The notes: a model not told the origin generated them from the sequence alone. 64,000 nt of DNA from Sphingopyxis fribergensis (GCF_000803645.1 NZ_CP009122.1:348501-412500), one strand, 5' to 3'; counted from the stretch's first letter, positions 40,977 to 50,076 are shown. Numbers and translations: made by a program.

Positions 40977-43948
40977 TCAATCCCATCCGTCTCAAGGGCA
41001 AACCCGCCAACATCGCCCGCTATTACACGGTCGGCGACTACTATACCAAGGGCGCCGACGAGCATTCCGAGTGGGGCGGCAAGATCGCCACCGAACTGGG
41101 ACTGGAAGGTGAGGTCGACCCCGCCGTCTTCAAGGAACTCTTAGCCGGAAAGGTCGGAGAGCAGCAACTCGGTCGTCGCCGGAAAGACGGTAACATCCAG
41201 CATCATCCCGGGTGGGACTTCGCGGTCAACGCACCAAAATCGGTATCGATCATGGCACTGGTGGCTGGTGATGACCGGATCATCGAGGCCCATGAGCAGG
41301 CGGTCGGTGTCGCACTTACCTATCTCGAGGAACATGCCACGATGCGGCACCGCGTCGATGGCGAAGTCACCGAGAAGACGACCGGACGGCTGATCTGGGC
41401 GCGCTTCACCGAGCATGCGTCGCGCGAACTCGATCCTCATCTTCACACGCACGTCGTCGTCATGAACATCACCGACGAGCGGGATGGAGCGAAGAAGGTC
41501 AGCCTGGAAACGCGTGCCATGTTCGCCGAACAGATGGCGGCCGGGCAGGTGTATCGCAATGAGCTGGCACATCTCCTGCGCGAGCGCGGCTATGATATCG
41601 AATTCGACCCGCGTCGTGGCCTGTTCGAGATCAGGGGCGTCCCGAAGGACCTGATCTCGGACATGTCCCAGCGCGCCGAACAGATTGACGCGCATGCAAA
41701 AGAGCATGGTCTGACCGGGCAGGCGGCACGGCAGAAATCCTTCTATGCCACCCGTGGCCCGAAGCAGAAAGTCTCCCTCGAAGAGCTCCATCAGCGGTGG
41801 GACGGGCGGCTGGGCCAACATGCCGAGACGGTGAAGGACGTGCGTGCCGACGCCGAGACGATCGGTGAGCGTCGTATCGAGGTCGAGGCGCAGACGGCGG
41901 CGCGGGCCATGCTGTTCGGGCTGCGCCAGTCGGAAGGTAAGGAAGCGGTCAATAATCTCGGTCTGCTGCTACAGACGGCCTTGGCTTCGCACGTAGGCGA
42001 GGTTCGGCTCTCCGATGTCCGTCCCGGGGTCGACGAGCATCAGGCACGGGCCAAACTTCTTGAAACCCGTCATCGCACCGGCGACGAGATTCACACACGT
42101 GGTCGGACATCGCGCAGGACAGCGCGTCTCGAAGTGGCGCTCTCCGATCATCTTGCCCTGGCCCTCACAGACGCGAGCCCCCTGGCATCTATCGAAGCCC
42201 TCAGGGATGCAGGTCTAGCTCACAACCTCAATCCCGAGCAGCGGACGGCCTTGATTCACCTCGGTCGGAGCGAAGACCGGATCGTGGGTGTCCATGGCGT
42301 CGCCGGCTCGGGCAAGTCGACTATCATCGGCGCGTTACGAGAAGCTGCGGGTGAGGACGCGATCCTCATCGCCCTCGCTCCGACTTCCTCGGCGGCAGCG
42401 GAACTTGGAAAGAAGGCCGGCATCGAATCGCGCACCGTTGCCAGTCTCCTCGCGAGCGGCGGCGCGAGACTCGATGAAAGCCATGTCCTTGTCGTCGACG
42501 AGGCCGGGCAGCTTGGCAACCGTCAGGCGGTGCGCCTGCTGGAAATCAGCAGGACCACCGGTGCGCGTCTTCTACTGATTGGTGACACTCGTCAGACGGG
42601 AGCGATTGAGCAAGGCAAGCCGTTCTGGTTGATGCAACGTCTCGGCTTGCCGAAAGCCGAACTCCGGGAACCGATCCGGCAGGAAACGGACAAGATGACC
42701 CAGGCCGTGCGGTTGGCACGGCTCCAGAATTATGACGGTTCGCTTTCCTCTCTGGACAAGGTGACGACAGGGGAGAGCGGCGAAATGCTTGCCGCTTCGC
42801 TAGTTGCCGACTGGACACGCCTTACTCCGGAGAACCGCGAGAAGACGAACATTCTCGTGCTTGAGAACGCGACCCGCCTGATTGTGAACACCAAGGTTCG
42901 CGAGGCGCTAAAGACGGAGGGGGCGATCGCGGCCGAGGAAACCCGGCTGTCGATTTTGTCGCCGTCCGGCATGACAGAGCAGGAGAAGCACTTCGCGCGC
43001 TTCTACTCTCGCGGTCAGGTCGTCGTGTTCTCCCGCGACAATGTCGGGCTCGGGATCGCCCGAGATGCCGAGTACAAGGTGGTTGGTGTGGGGCGAGACG
43101 CTCGAGGGCGTCAGACCGTCAACCTGGTCGATGAGCATGGCCGCACCATCCAATGGGATCCCCGTCTGGGGCGGGCCTCCCAGATCAACGTGTTCAAGGA
43201 GGAGCAACGCGACCTGGCCGCCGGCGACCGGATACAATGGCGTCTGGTCAACAAGGAACTCGATCTCAAGAATGCGGAGCGAGGCACCGTAGAGCGCCTC
43301 GACGGCGCGCTTGCCACAATCCGATGGGATCGGGACGGGCGGAGCCAGGAAATCGATCTCTCCCAGCACAAGAACTGGGACCATGGCTATGGCGAAACCG
43401 TGTACTCGGCGCAGTCCAAGACCTATGACCGGGTGTACGTGCTGGCGCCCGTCAACTCGCCGCTCGTTACCGGGCAGAACTTCTACACCGCGATCACCCG
43501 CGCGAGATTCGGGGTCAGCCTGTGGACCGAGAATCGGCAAAAGCTGGTCGAAAAACTAAAGCAGCGTACGGGCGAGAAGACGTCTTCCCTTCAGGGATTG
43601 GGGCGGATCGATCGGGACAGTGTGAAGGGCCGGTCGGCCCGCCACACCGAGCGCTGGGACAAGCTCCGCGCCGAGCAACGCGCCGAACGCGCCGAGCGTA
43701 AGGACAAGCCGGCGGCGCAACGTGAATCTGCGAAGAGCACTCAACCCACCGGATTGGCTGAGCGCATAGCGGATCGTGCGCTGTCGGCTGCATCCTTCAT
43801 GGATCGGTGGGTTATATCTCTTCTCGATCGAAGTTCCCATAGAGGCGATGACCGGGAAGACGGCCGCGCCGCTGCCTCCGCGCATCAGCCGCCTTCCGAA
43901 CCTGCCCACGCTCCTTCCCAGGATCATGGAGGCGGCCATGATCGCTGA
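40973..43948 (+). CDS. mobF: MobF-family conjugative relaxase/helicase
   Basis: The protein has 991 residues. The N-terminal relaxase domain has the catalytic tyrosine pair in IARYYTVGDYY and the metal-binding LDPHLHTHVVVMN. A helicase part with Walker A GVAGSGKST (about residue 445) and VLVVDEAGQLGNRQA follows, then a helicase-associated C-terminus and a basic tail. It nicks oriT, stays covalently bound to the 5' end and unwinds DNA as in TrwC/TraI. It overlaps traD upstream and the Mrr-like gene downstream. Confidence 0.93.
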   Translation: MINPIRLKGKPANIARYYTVGDYYTKGADEHSEWGGKIATELGLEGEVDPAVFKELLAGKVGEQQLGRRRKDGNIQHHPGWDFAVNAPKSVSIMALVAGDDRIIEAHEQAVGVALTYLEEHATMRHRVDGEVTEKTTGRLIWARFTEHASRELDPHLHTHVVVMNITDERDGAKKVSLETRAMFAEQMAAGQVYRNELAHLLRERGYDIEFDPRRGLFEIRGVPKDLISDMSQRAEQIDAHAKEHGLTGQAARQKSFYATRGPKQKVSLEELHQRWDGRLGQHAETVKDVRADAETIGERRIEVEAQTAARAMLFGLRQSEGKEAVNNLGLLLQTALASHVGEVRLSDVRPGVDEHQARAKLLETRHRTGDEIHTRGRTSRRTARLEVALSDHLALALTDASPLASIEALRDAGLAHNLNPEQRTALIHLGRSEDRIVGVHGVAGSGKSTIIGALREAAGEDAILIALAPTSSAAAELGKKAGIESRTVASLLASGGARLDESHVLVVDEAGQLGNRQAVRLLEISRTTGARLLLIGDTRQTGAIEQGKPFWLMQRLGLPKAELREPIRQETDKMTQAVRLARLQNYDGSLSSLDKVTTGESGEMLAASLVADWTRLTPENREKTNILVLENATRLIVNTKVREALKTEGAIAAEETRLSILSPSGMTEQEKHFARFYSRGQVVVFSRDNVGLGIARDAEYKVVGVGRDARGRQTVNLVDEHGRTIQWDPRLGRASQINVFKEEQRDLAAGDRIQWRLVNKELDLKNAERGTVERLDGALATIRWDRDGRSQEIDLSQHKNWDHGYGETVYSAQSKTYDRVYVLAPVNSPLVTGQNFYTAITRARFGVSLWTENRQKLVEKLKQRTGEKTSSLQGLGRIDRDSVKGRSARHTERWDKLRAEQRAERAERKDKPAAQRESAKSTQPTGLAERIADRALSAASFMDRWVISLLDRSSHRGDDREDGRAAASAHQPPSEPAHAPSQDHGGGHDR

Positions 43949-44486
43949 TTGGGCTATATGGTTTGTCGCCGTCGGAGCTGTGCTCCTTTTCTGGTTCCTT
44001 CGTGGTTCCCGCATTCCGGTCAAACACAGATGGCGGCGTCGACAGGCACGCATCATGTGCCGGCAGTTGCAGGGCCGAGATCGCTCCCAACCCCCGGCGG
44101 TAGTTTTCGCCCGATTGCGCCGCATGGATCCCCTGGCCTTCGAGGAGCTACTCCTGGAATGCTTCGAACGTCGGGCGATCGAAGTGGTCCGGAACCAGCG
44201 CTACACGGGCGATGGAGGAATCGATGGAAAGGTAAGGATCTGCGGCTGGGTCTGGCTCGTCCAAGCGAAGCGCTACGCAGATACGATACGCCCAGAACAT
44301 GTTGAAGCATTCGCGCGACTATGCGCCGCTCAGAGTATGCCGGGCCTCTTCATTCACACCGGACGAACCGGGCCATCAACCCGCACGCTGCTCAATCGTC
44401 ATCCGCATATCCAGATCATATCTGGAGAACAGCTTCTGGCCCTCATTCGAGGTGAACCCGTCTTGGTCAGGGGGAAGCGTATATGA
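43938..44486 (+). CDS. Membrane-anchored Mrr-like restriction endonuclease
   Basis: The protein has 182 residues. Residues 4-22 (DWAIWFVAVGAVLLFWFL) are a membrane segment. The C-terminal domain has the Mrr-type pattern: FEELLLECFERRAIEV, GDGGIDGKV (Asp) and WLVQAKRY (Q-x-K). Mrr nucleases cut modified DNA. Its place between relaxase and transglycosylase in the transfer operon, with overlaps on both sides, suggests a role at the membrane during transfer or exclusion of other DNA; this is not established. Confidence 0.75.
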   Translation: MIADWAIWFVAVGAVLLFWFLRGSRIPVKHRWRRRQARIMCRQLQGRDRSQPPAVVFARLRRMDPLAFEELLLECFERRAIEVVRNQRYTGDGGIDGKVRICGWVWLVQAKRYADTIRPEHVEAFARLCAAQSMPGLFIHTGRTGPSTRTLLNRHPHIQIISGEQLLALIRGEPVLVRGKRI

Positions 44487-45091
44487 GCCGCCTGACCACG
44501 CTTCATTATTGGCGGCCCGTATCAGGCGTATTGCCGTCGCTTGTAGCTGGCCTTGTTCTTCTATCCGGTCCGAGTGCAGCGGCGTCTCGTTCGATCAGAT
44601 CTGCAATCGAAGAACGAGAAATCGCGCGATGTATTCAGTTTGCATCAGCAGGCAGAGCATGGCTTGAGAAAACGCTGTGGGGCCTACGCGATCAGGAGGC
44701 CGGATGGATCGGTGCTGAAGTGCCGAACACTAACGGTACGCACGACCTTGGTCCTCTCCAGGTGAATAGCTTTTGGGTGACCAAGCTCTCTGTGCTGGTC
44801 GACCGTGATCCCGGTCTCGTGCGTAACTGGCTGATCAATGACCCTTGCTTCAACGTGCAGGCGGCCAAGTGGATATTCCTGTCGGGGTTGCGGATCAGCG
44901 GAAGTTATTGGGAGGCCGTGGGCGTCTATCACAGCCCGACACCATGGCGGCAGGAGCGCTATCGTAGAAATGTAGCACGGCGCCTGGTTTCAAGGTTCGG
45001 GGCAAACGTATTTTCACCCCTTCCACAGCGACCCGTCCCTCAACCCCTGGAAGGCAGTTCGTCTGCACCGGTTCCGGGGAGGCCGAAATGA
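44483..45091 (+). CDS. Lytic transglycosylase of the transfer system
   Basis: The protein has 202 residues. A signal-peptide-like hydrophobic stretch (LPSLVAGLVLLSGPSAAA) is followed by a transglycosylase SLT domain (WGLRDQEAGWIGAEVPN, then THDLGPLQVNSFWV). The Glu in DQEAGW is the likely catalytic residue. VirB1-type enzymes open peptidoglycan for the conjugation channel. It overlaps the Mrr-like gene and the next small gene (ATGA). Confidence 0.82.
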   Translation: MSRLTTLHYWRPVSGVLPSLVAGLVLLSGPSAAASRSIRSAIEEREIARCIQFASAGRAWLEKTLWGLRDQEAGWIGAEVPNTNGTHDLGPLQVNSFWVTKLSVLVDRDPGLVRNWLINDPCFNVQAAKWIFLSGLRISGSYWEAVGVYHSPTPWRQERYRRNVARRLVSRFGANVFSPLPQRPVPQPLEGSSSAPVPGRPK

Positions 45092-45270
45092 ACGGTCCGA
45101 GCGAAGAGCCCCGCGCCTCCCGAAGTCCCGAAGACGATCTGAACGAGCGGATTCTTCGCATAGCAGCCGCGATCGGCCGGCACCTTGCGAGGCAAGAGTT
45201 AGCGCGAAGAGCGGGCGCAACGGGTGTGGCTGAAATAGGCGATGCCCCATTGGAAGGGCAGGAAGAATGA
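45088..45270 (+). CDS. Small helical protein, function unknown
   Basis: This is a 60-residue protein, acidic at both ends with an amphipathic helix (LNERILRIAAAIGRHLARQE). It starts in overlap with the transglycosylase stop and so belongs to the transfer operon. No known domain is recognised. Confidence 0.5.
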   Translation: MNGPSEEPRASRSPEDDLNERILRIAAAIGRHLARQELARRAGATGVAEIGDAPLEGQEE

Positions 45271-45273
45271 GCT

Positions 45274-45558
45274 ATGGTTGTAGCCGAAATAGCAGAGGCT
45301 TTGGATGTGCGCACGTGGCAGCTTCAGGAAGCTAAGGACCAACTCAGCGAGGTGATCGAAACGGCGCAGGTGCGTGGCCCTCAGATGATCACCCGCCACG
45401 GCCGTCCTCGTGCGGTGCTGCTTTCTGCTGAAGAATACTTGGCGATGACGTCCGATAGGCCGGACTTCAAGGAGTGGCTGCTGGGCGGCCCCAAGGCAAA
45501 TCTTGCACTGCCTGAATCGGCATTCAAAGCGACAGGGGAGGCTAAGGTTGAAAAGTAA
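45274..45558 (+). CDS. Phd/YefM-type antitoxin
   Basis: The protein has 94 residues. WQLQEAKDQLSEVIETAQ, ITRHGRPRAVLLSAEEY and a C-terminal toxin-binding tail match the Phd/YefM family, which represses its operon and neutralises the linked toxin. The PIN toxin gene starts inside its last codons. The pair probably stabilises the element. Confidence 0.85.
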   Translation: MVVAEIAEALDVRTWQLQEAKDQLSEVIETAQVRGPQMITRHGRPRAVLLSAEEYLAMTSDRPDFKEWLLGGPKANLALPESAFKATGEAKVEK

Positions 45559-46012
45559 CGATAGCTTCCTCCTGAATACCGATGTGCTGTTCGAGACACG
45601 CAGAGAGCCGATGCATCCGAATGTGAAGCGGTTTCTGAAAGAGACGTCAGTAAACAGGCTATTCCTAAGCCCTCTCAGTTTGGGCGAACTCCGTCGGCAA
45701 GCACGGAATTCACGCGATATCGATACACAAACGGAATCTCACTTCGACAACTGGCTGGATGAGGCAAAGAGTATCTTCGAGGAAAGACTGTTGCCGATCG
45801 ATGCCGATGTGGCCGACATATGGAGCATTGTCCGAAATGACGACATCCGTTCGGTCACCGCTTCGCTTATTGCTGCCACAGCGGCATCGAACAATCTCAT
45901 CCTCGTTACTCGAACTGCCGAGGATGCTGCGGGGATGAAAGTTCGGACCTTGAATCCCTGGCATGCAGCCTACCGCACGAGGCCGGCACCACCGACCGGA
46001 GACGTATCTTGA
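45548..46012 (+). CDS. PIN-domain (VapC-type) toxin
   Basis: The protein has 154 residues. The TTG start at 45548 overlaps the antitoxin stop and follows GGGAGG. The sequence FLLNTDVLFETRRE has the first acidic residue of a PIN domain, LSLGELRRQ the second position, and SLIAATAASNNLILVTRTAED the third cluster. VapC toxins cut RNA. The stop overlaps the recombinase start. Confidence 0.82.
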   Translation: MKSNDSFLLNTDVLFETRREPMHPNVKRFLKETSVNRLFLSPLSLGELRRQARNSRDIDTQTESHFDNWLDEAKSIFEERLLPIDADVADIWSIVRNDDIRSVTASLIAATAASNNLILVTRTAEDAAGMKVRTLNPWHAAYRTRPAPPTGDVS

Positions 46013-47772
46013 CCCGTACTGCACTTTACGCCCGCTACTCGAGCGATATGCAAAGTCAGACTTCGATAGACGACCAGTTCGCCATTTGCCGCGATCAGGC
46101 CGTAAGGGAGGGTCGGCGCATCATCGGAACTTATCAGGATGCCGCAATCTCTGGCGCCTCTGTGATTCTGAGGCCGGGTATCCAGTCATTGCTCCAGGAC
46201 GCACAACTCGGCAAATTCGACACGATCCTTGCCGAAGCGCTTGATCGCATTTCCAGAGATCAGGCTGATGTCGCGACGTTGTACAAGCACTTTCAGTTTG
46301 CCGGTGTTAAACTGATTACCATCGCTGAAGGCGAGATATCGGAGCTGCATGTAGGACTGAAGGGAACGATGAACGCCCTTTTCCTCAAGGACCTCGCGAA
46401 GAAAACGCATCGAGGGCTACGGGGGCGGGTCGAGAAGGGCAAATCGGGCGGCGGCCTGTGCTACGGATACGATGTTCTCAAGAGGGTCGATGCGAGCGGC
46501 GAATTGGTTCGTGGCGAGAGATCGATCAATGAGGCGGAGGCTCTGGTCGTTCAACGGATATTTCGAGAGTTCTCCAACGGGAAGAGTCCTCGAGCGATCG
46601 CGTGCGACCTTAATCGCGACAACATCCCTGGCCCATTCGGCAAACAGTGGTCCGATACGACCATAAGAGGTCATGCTGCGCGCAAGACCGGCATCCTTCA
46701 CAACGAACTCTACATTGGCGTTCTGGTTTGGAATCGTCAAAGGTTTATCAAGAACCCCTCGACAGGGAAGCGGGTCTCCAGGCCCAACCCTGAGTCGGAA
46801 TGGATCAGGAAGGACGTGCCGGAAATGCGCATCCTGACTGACGAACTGTGGCAGGCGGCACGTCAGCGTGCCGAAGAAATCGGTGAACGCTATAAAGCGG
46901 TAGCGGACGGGCTCCGTGCATCTAAGGGCAAAAGGCTTCGTGATCTGCACCGACCGGTTTTCCTGTTTTCAGGTATGATCGAGTGCGGGGTTTGTGGTGG
47001 GAACTGCACCATCATCGTGAATGATCGATATGGCTGCAACAATCACTTCCGGAAGGGCACCTGCGGCAATAATCGGACGATCCGGCGTGAGGTGCTCGAA
47101 AAACGTGCACTGAATGGAATATCGGACCGGCTCGTTTCAGCGGACGCGGTCAAGCAGGCGGTCGCGAGCTACATCGAGCAAATCAATGCCGCCAACCGGG
47201 AGCAGCGTGCTCAGGCGGAGCTGGACCGCCGCAGTTTGGACAAGGTCGAACGCGCGATCGCGGGAATTCTCTCTGCGATCGAGGACGGCATGTATCAGCC
47301 ATCCATGAAAGCGCGATTGGACGATCTAGAAAGACAGCGGGATGATCTTCAGCATCGAAACGTCGAGCATTCAGTGGCGGTGCCGGATATTCACCCCAAT
47401 GTCGCTGAACTGTATCGGAGGCGTGTCGCCTATCTGATCGATGCGCTGAAAAATCCGGCTCTTCGTGATGAGGTAGCCCAGGACATTCGATCGATCGTTG
47501 GGAAAATCATTATCTCACCCGGCCCCGACCGCGGGCAGGTTTACGCCGAGTTGTGCGGTGAACTTATGGGAATTCTCAATGCTGTAAGCAAGGAAGGCGG
47601 GGGAGGGGGCCTACTATACCAACGGGGACTGCGCCCTCCCGCAACCACAAATTTGGCCCGCTTTCTCAATGAGTTAGCGGGCTTTTTGTTGTCTCGGAAC
47701 AATGGCTCTTTCAGTCGTCGCCGGAACGTCCAATATGGGGTGGTGAGCGGTCATCCAATTTCGTCATGCTGA
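46009..47772 (+). CDS. Large serine recombinase (likely integrase of the element)
   Basis: The protein has 587 residues. The N-terminal resolvase domain carries the nucleophile Ser in ALYARYSSDMQSQTS, with a CRDQAVREGRRI helix and an ALDRISRDQADVA segment. A recombinase domain and a zinc ribbon (CGVCGGNC, later CNNHFRKGTCGN) follow, then a coiled-coil. It starts with TTG in overlap with the toxin gene. The last ~40 codons run across a tRNA-end-like 12-mer (47636) and a rho-independent terminator (47656-47687), so the C-terminus may be fused to attachment-site sequence. Confidence 0.88.
   Translation: MTRTALYARYSSDMQSQTSIDDQFAICRDQAVREGRRIIGTYQDAAISGASVILRPGIQSLLQDAQLGKFDTILAEALDRISRDQADVATLYKHFQFAGVKLITIAEGEISELHVGLKGTMNALFLKDLAKKTHRGLRGRVEKGKSGGGLCYGYDVLKRVDASGELVRGERSINEAEALVVQRIFREFSNGKSPRAIACDLNRDNIPGPFGKQWSDTTIRGHAARKTGILHNELYIGVLVWNRQRFIKNPSTGKRVSRPNPESEWIRKDVPEMRILTDELWQAARQRAEEIGERYKAVADGLRASKGKRLRDLHRPVFLFSGMIECGVCGGNCTIIVNDRYGCNNHFRKGTCGNNRTIRREVLEKRALNGISDRLVSADAVKQAVASYIEQINAANREQRAQAELDRRSLDKVERAIAGILSAIEDGMYQPSMKARLDDLERQRDDLQHRNVEHSVAVPDIHPNVAELYRRRVAYLIDALKNPALRDEVAQDIRSIVGKIIISPGPDRGQVYAELCGELMGILNAVSKEGGGGGLLYQRGLRPPATTNLARFLNELAGFLLSRNNGSFSRRRNVQYGVVSGHPISSC
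47636..47647 (+). repeat. 12-bp repeat resembling a tRNA 3' end (copy 1)
   Basis: CTCCCGCAACCA is identical to 48891-48902. It looks like the 3' end (acceptor strand plus CCA) of an initiator-type tRNA. Its position inside the 3' end of the serine recombinase gene makes it a possible attachment core. Confidence 0.5.
47656..47687 (+). terminator. Rho-independent terminator
   Basis: Stem GCCCGCT/AGCGGGC (47656-47662 with 47676-47682) followed by TTTTT. It lies inside the predicted recombinase C-terminus. Confidence 0.7.
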
Positions 47773-47863
47773 ACTTGTTTCAGCATCCATGGCCTGATCT
47801 CTAATCCCGCGCAGCACTGAAGGAAACGGCAGGCCATGGACCCTGAAACAAGTTCAGGGTGAC
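47763..47863. repeat. Composite palindromic repeat (REP-like)
   Basis: Two 34-base arms (47763-47796 and 47830-47863) are inverted copies of each other, and each contains its own palindrome: ATGCTGAAC..GTTTCAGCAT in the left and ACCCTGAAAC..GTTCAGGGT in the right. The arm differences are compensatory, keeping each small hairpin intact. Repeats of this type are common between genes in sphingomonad chromosomes. Confidence 0.75.
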
Positions 47864-47930
47864 CAGTTAAGAGATGTCAGCAACTGGTCGTTTGTTGCCG
47901 TCCCGGAGCTGATCGCGATCGGTAACCGGA

Positions 47931-48374
47931 ATGGGGTGGAAAGCTGACGTACGCACCGCTACTACAATGCCGACGATGAGCAGTTTGACAACAGAAGCCA
48001 TTGCATTTCGTGTGGTCGGCCTATGGGCTATCGGCGTATTCGCTTTGGCAGTTCTCAGCGCGCACTCTTATCGTCCTTCGCATCGACGACGATCCTCCCG
48101 GTGGCTGATTATCCCGGGCCTCCTTGCCAAGTTTGCAGTCCTCATGGGACCCGTTGGCCTCGGGCTCATCGTCGGACGGGTGACCGGTCAGTGGGACGAA
48201 ACTCTAGCGATGGCCGCTATCGCTGTCGCCATATTGGCTGGGTATGTGGCAAGTTCGGTCTTAGTGCAGGTTGGACGGAATGTTGCCTGCGCATTCATCG
48301 GCGCACCGGTTCAGCCGATCCACATATGGAGGCAGGACAAACGGCCGAAACGACAGAAACGCCGCAACCTCTAA
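47931..48374 (+). CDS. Small membrane protein, function unknown
   Basis: The protein has up to 147 residues. Three hydrophobic segments (AFRVVGLWAIGVFALAVL, KFAVLMGPVGLGLIVGRV, LAMAAIAVAILAGYVA) and a basic C-terminus are visible. No ribosome binding site decides between 47931 and the later ATG at 47976, which keeps all membrane segments. No family is recognised. Confidence 0.5.
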   Translation: MGWKADVRTATTMPTMSSLTTEAIAFRVVGLWAIGVFALAVLSAHSYRPSHRRRSSRWLIIPGLLAKFAVLMGPVGLGLIVGRVTGQWDETLAMAAIAVAILAGYVASSVLVQVGRNVACAFIGAPVQPIHIWRQDKRPKRQKRRNL

Positions 48375-48452
48375 TGACCGCAATTGGTCGATTCCGGTCA
48401 TTCCATCCAGATCGGCACGAATGGCAGCAAACGACCGGTTGCGGACCCTCAA

Positions 48453-48788
48453 CTAGATGATCCGGGGTGTGCCGGGCTTTCGATCATCGGGATGTTCCCC
48501 GATGATGATAAGGTCGAGCAACATCTCAAACCTATCGGCGACGGGAAGCTTGTCGTGAACCGACGCGAGATGTTCTGATCGGCTTCGAATGGTTGCGGCC
48601 GCTTGCCGCAGCGAACGAAGGATTTGCTTCGAAACGACGCTCGCTTCTCGAAGGTCCCGGGTTTTGTCCGAGATATGATTGTAGAGCGCTTCGAACGCCG
48701 CACCATCGAACGTGTCGGCGGTTGCGAGCCTACCCGTAGCACGCTCTTCCAACCGCTCAAGTTCCAGATCATAATCGTTGGCGCTCAT
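48453..48788 (-). CDS. Small helical protein, function unknown
   Basis: This is a 111-residue protein from the ATG at 48788; the frame is open upstream to 48983, but that part crosses the terminator. Helix-rich (LELERLEERATGRLATADT, RSEHLASVHDKLPVADRF). No ribosome binding site is evident, which lowers confidence. Confidence 0.45.
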   Translation of the reverse strand: MSANDYDLELERLEERATGRLATADTFDGAAFEALYNHISDKTRDLREASVVSKQILRSLRQAAATIRSRSEHLASVHDKLPVADRFEMLLDLIIIGEHPDDRKPGTPRII

Positions 48789-48880
48789 GCAGATTGCGTA
48801 ACAACAAATATGTCCGCTTCCCACCCCATTTCGGACGTTCGCGTGGCTAGGCGGCGACGCGGAGCATTGTACTGCATCGC

Positions 48881-48902
48881 ATAAATCCAGCTCCCGCAAC
48901 CA
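48881..48902 (+). other. Likely 3' tRNA fragment (second copy of CTCCCGCAACCA)
   Basis: ATAAATCCAGCTCCCGCAACCA fits the T-loop end, T-stem 3' side, acceptor 3' strand, discriminator A and CCA of an initiator-like tRNA. No matching 5' half is present upstream, so it is a remnant or an attachment-site copy. A terminator follows within ten bases, as after tRNA genes. Confidence 0.45.
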
Positions 48903-48912
48903 ATAAAATTTT

Positions 48913-48947
48913 AAAGCCTCCTCGGTTAACCCCGCAGGAGGCTTTTT
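48913..48947 (+). terminator. Rho-independent terminator
   Basis: Stem AAAGCCTCC/GGAGGCTTT with a 15-base loop, followed by more T residues (TTTTT within the right arm end). It is well-formed in both directions. Confidence 0.8.
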
Positions 48948-49233
48948 CGTGTCTGAACAAGTGCATAGCTCTAGGATTGACACCAGTTCGCCCCGAAGGT
49001 GGATCGCAAGTTAGTCACCCTCCGGCACGAACACCACGCCAGCTTCTAGCTTCCGAGGCGATCCGTCGGCGAGTTGATCCATTCCGCAGCGCCGGTTCGA
49101 GCCCGGCGAAGTGCTCCGATAGACCGAAGCCGCGCGCTCTGGTGATCTCGCTCATTTGTGATGGATTCACATCGAGGCGGTCGCCGCAGAATGGCTCGCG
49201 GCTCCCGGCAGTAGTCGTTCAAATATGGACAGA

Positions 49234-50076
49234 TTATGCGAGTTGGCAGATGTCGAGGACGTTCATGTCGTCATAGTCCTGATTCTCGCCGGCCATCACC
49301 CAGATAAACGCGTAGGCGCTGGTGCCTACGCCCATATGGATCGACCAGGGTGGCGAAATTACTGCTTCGCCGTTCGCCATGACGATATGCCGGGTCGCGC
49401 CGCCCTGGCCCATGAAGTGCATCACCCGGCCTTGAACGGGATCGTCGAGATCGAAGTAGAAGTAAATCTCACTCCGGCGCTCGTGCACATGCGGCGGCAT
49501 GGTGTTCCATACGCTGCCCGGTTCGAGGATCGTGAGGCCCATCGCCAGTTGCGCGCTGTCGCACACGCCGGGGATGACGAGTTGGTGGATCGTCCGGTCA
49601 TTCGCCTCCTCCAGACTGCCACGCTCGAGTATCTTTGCGCCTGCGAGCGGAAGCTTTCGTGTCGCGAAGCCCCGATGAGCGGGCGATGAGGCGAGATAGA
49701 AGCGCGCACCGTCGCCGGAAAAGCTGACGTCTTTGGCGCCCATCGTGACGTAGAGGCTGTCCTTTGCGCCGAGCGGGAACGGTTCGCCATCGACGGTGAC
49801 GGTCCCCGCAGCATGACCGACATTGACGATACCGAGCTCGCGCCGCTCGAGGAAGGGGTGCCCGGCAGCGGACACGGGTTCCGATTGATCGGGCAGAGGA
49901 ACGCTCCCGCTTTCGACTAGGACGCCGCCGATAACCAGCCGGTCGGCGTGGGTGTAGTTGAGCACGCATTGGTTGGCGCGGAACAAATTTTGAATGAGAT
50001 AGCGATCGCGCAATTCGTCATTGGATACGCCCGCCATCATGTCGGGATGGGTGGCGTAATAGGTTCGATCGAACAT
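49234..50076 (-). CDS. kduI: 5-dehydro-4-deoxy-D-glucuronate isomerase (KduI)
   Basis: The protein has 280 residues, the usual family length. It converts the 4-deoxy-hexosulose-uronate formed from unsaturated uronates into 3-deoxy-D-glycero-2,5-hexodiulosonate in the pectin/ulvan/GAG breakdown route. Family features: [17 protein letters not shown] N-terminus ([14 protein letters not shown]), [11 protein letters not shown], the zinc site in [16 protein letters not shown], and [20 protein letters not shown] precedes the ATG at 50076. It links this locus to uronate-containing polysaccharides. Confidence 0.94.
   Translation of the reverse strand: MFDRTYYATHPDMMAGVSNDELRDRYLIQNLFRANQCVLNYTHADRLVIGGVLVESGSVPLPDQSEPVSAAGHPFLERRELGIVNVGHAAGTVTVDGEPFPLGAKDSLYVTMGAKDVSFSGDGARFYLASSPAHRGFATRKLPLAGAKILERGSLEEANDRTIHQLVIPGVCDSAQLAMGLTILEPGSVWNTMPPHVHERRSEIYFYFDLDDPVQGRVMHFMGQGGATRHIVMANGEAVISPPWSIHMGVGTSAYAFIWVMAGENQDYDDMNVLDICQLA

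Larger units (their letters stand above)
1..47772. mobile_element. Integrated conjugative/mobilizable element (left end outside window)
   Basis: This stretch has the content of a sphingomonad conjugative element: a MucR-like regulator, many small collinear accessory genes, DUF932, DUF736 and DUF2493 genes, then traD, a MobF relaxase, a lytic transglycosylase, a toxin-antitoxin pair and a large serine recombinase as the last gene before chromosomal-type genes. No mating-pair-formation genes are present, so they lie to the left or are supplied in trans. The right boundary is inferred from the recombinase and from tRNA-end-like repeats at 47636 and 48891. The exact end is not proven, and an integrated plasmid cannot be excluded. 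Confidence 0.65.
48789..49233. other. Gap with tRNA fragment and terminator, no gene
   Basis: It holds a 3' tRNA-like fragment (48881-48902) and a strong terminator (48913-48947). After 48950 I see no gene; short frames near the 3' end of kduI are antisense shadows. Confidence 0.5.

Noticed and set aside
48820..48902. Complete tRNA gene
   Set aside because: Only the 3' part fits; no matching 5' acceptor strand, D-arm or anticodon arm is found upstream.
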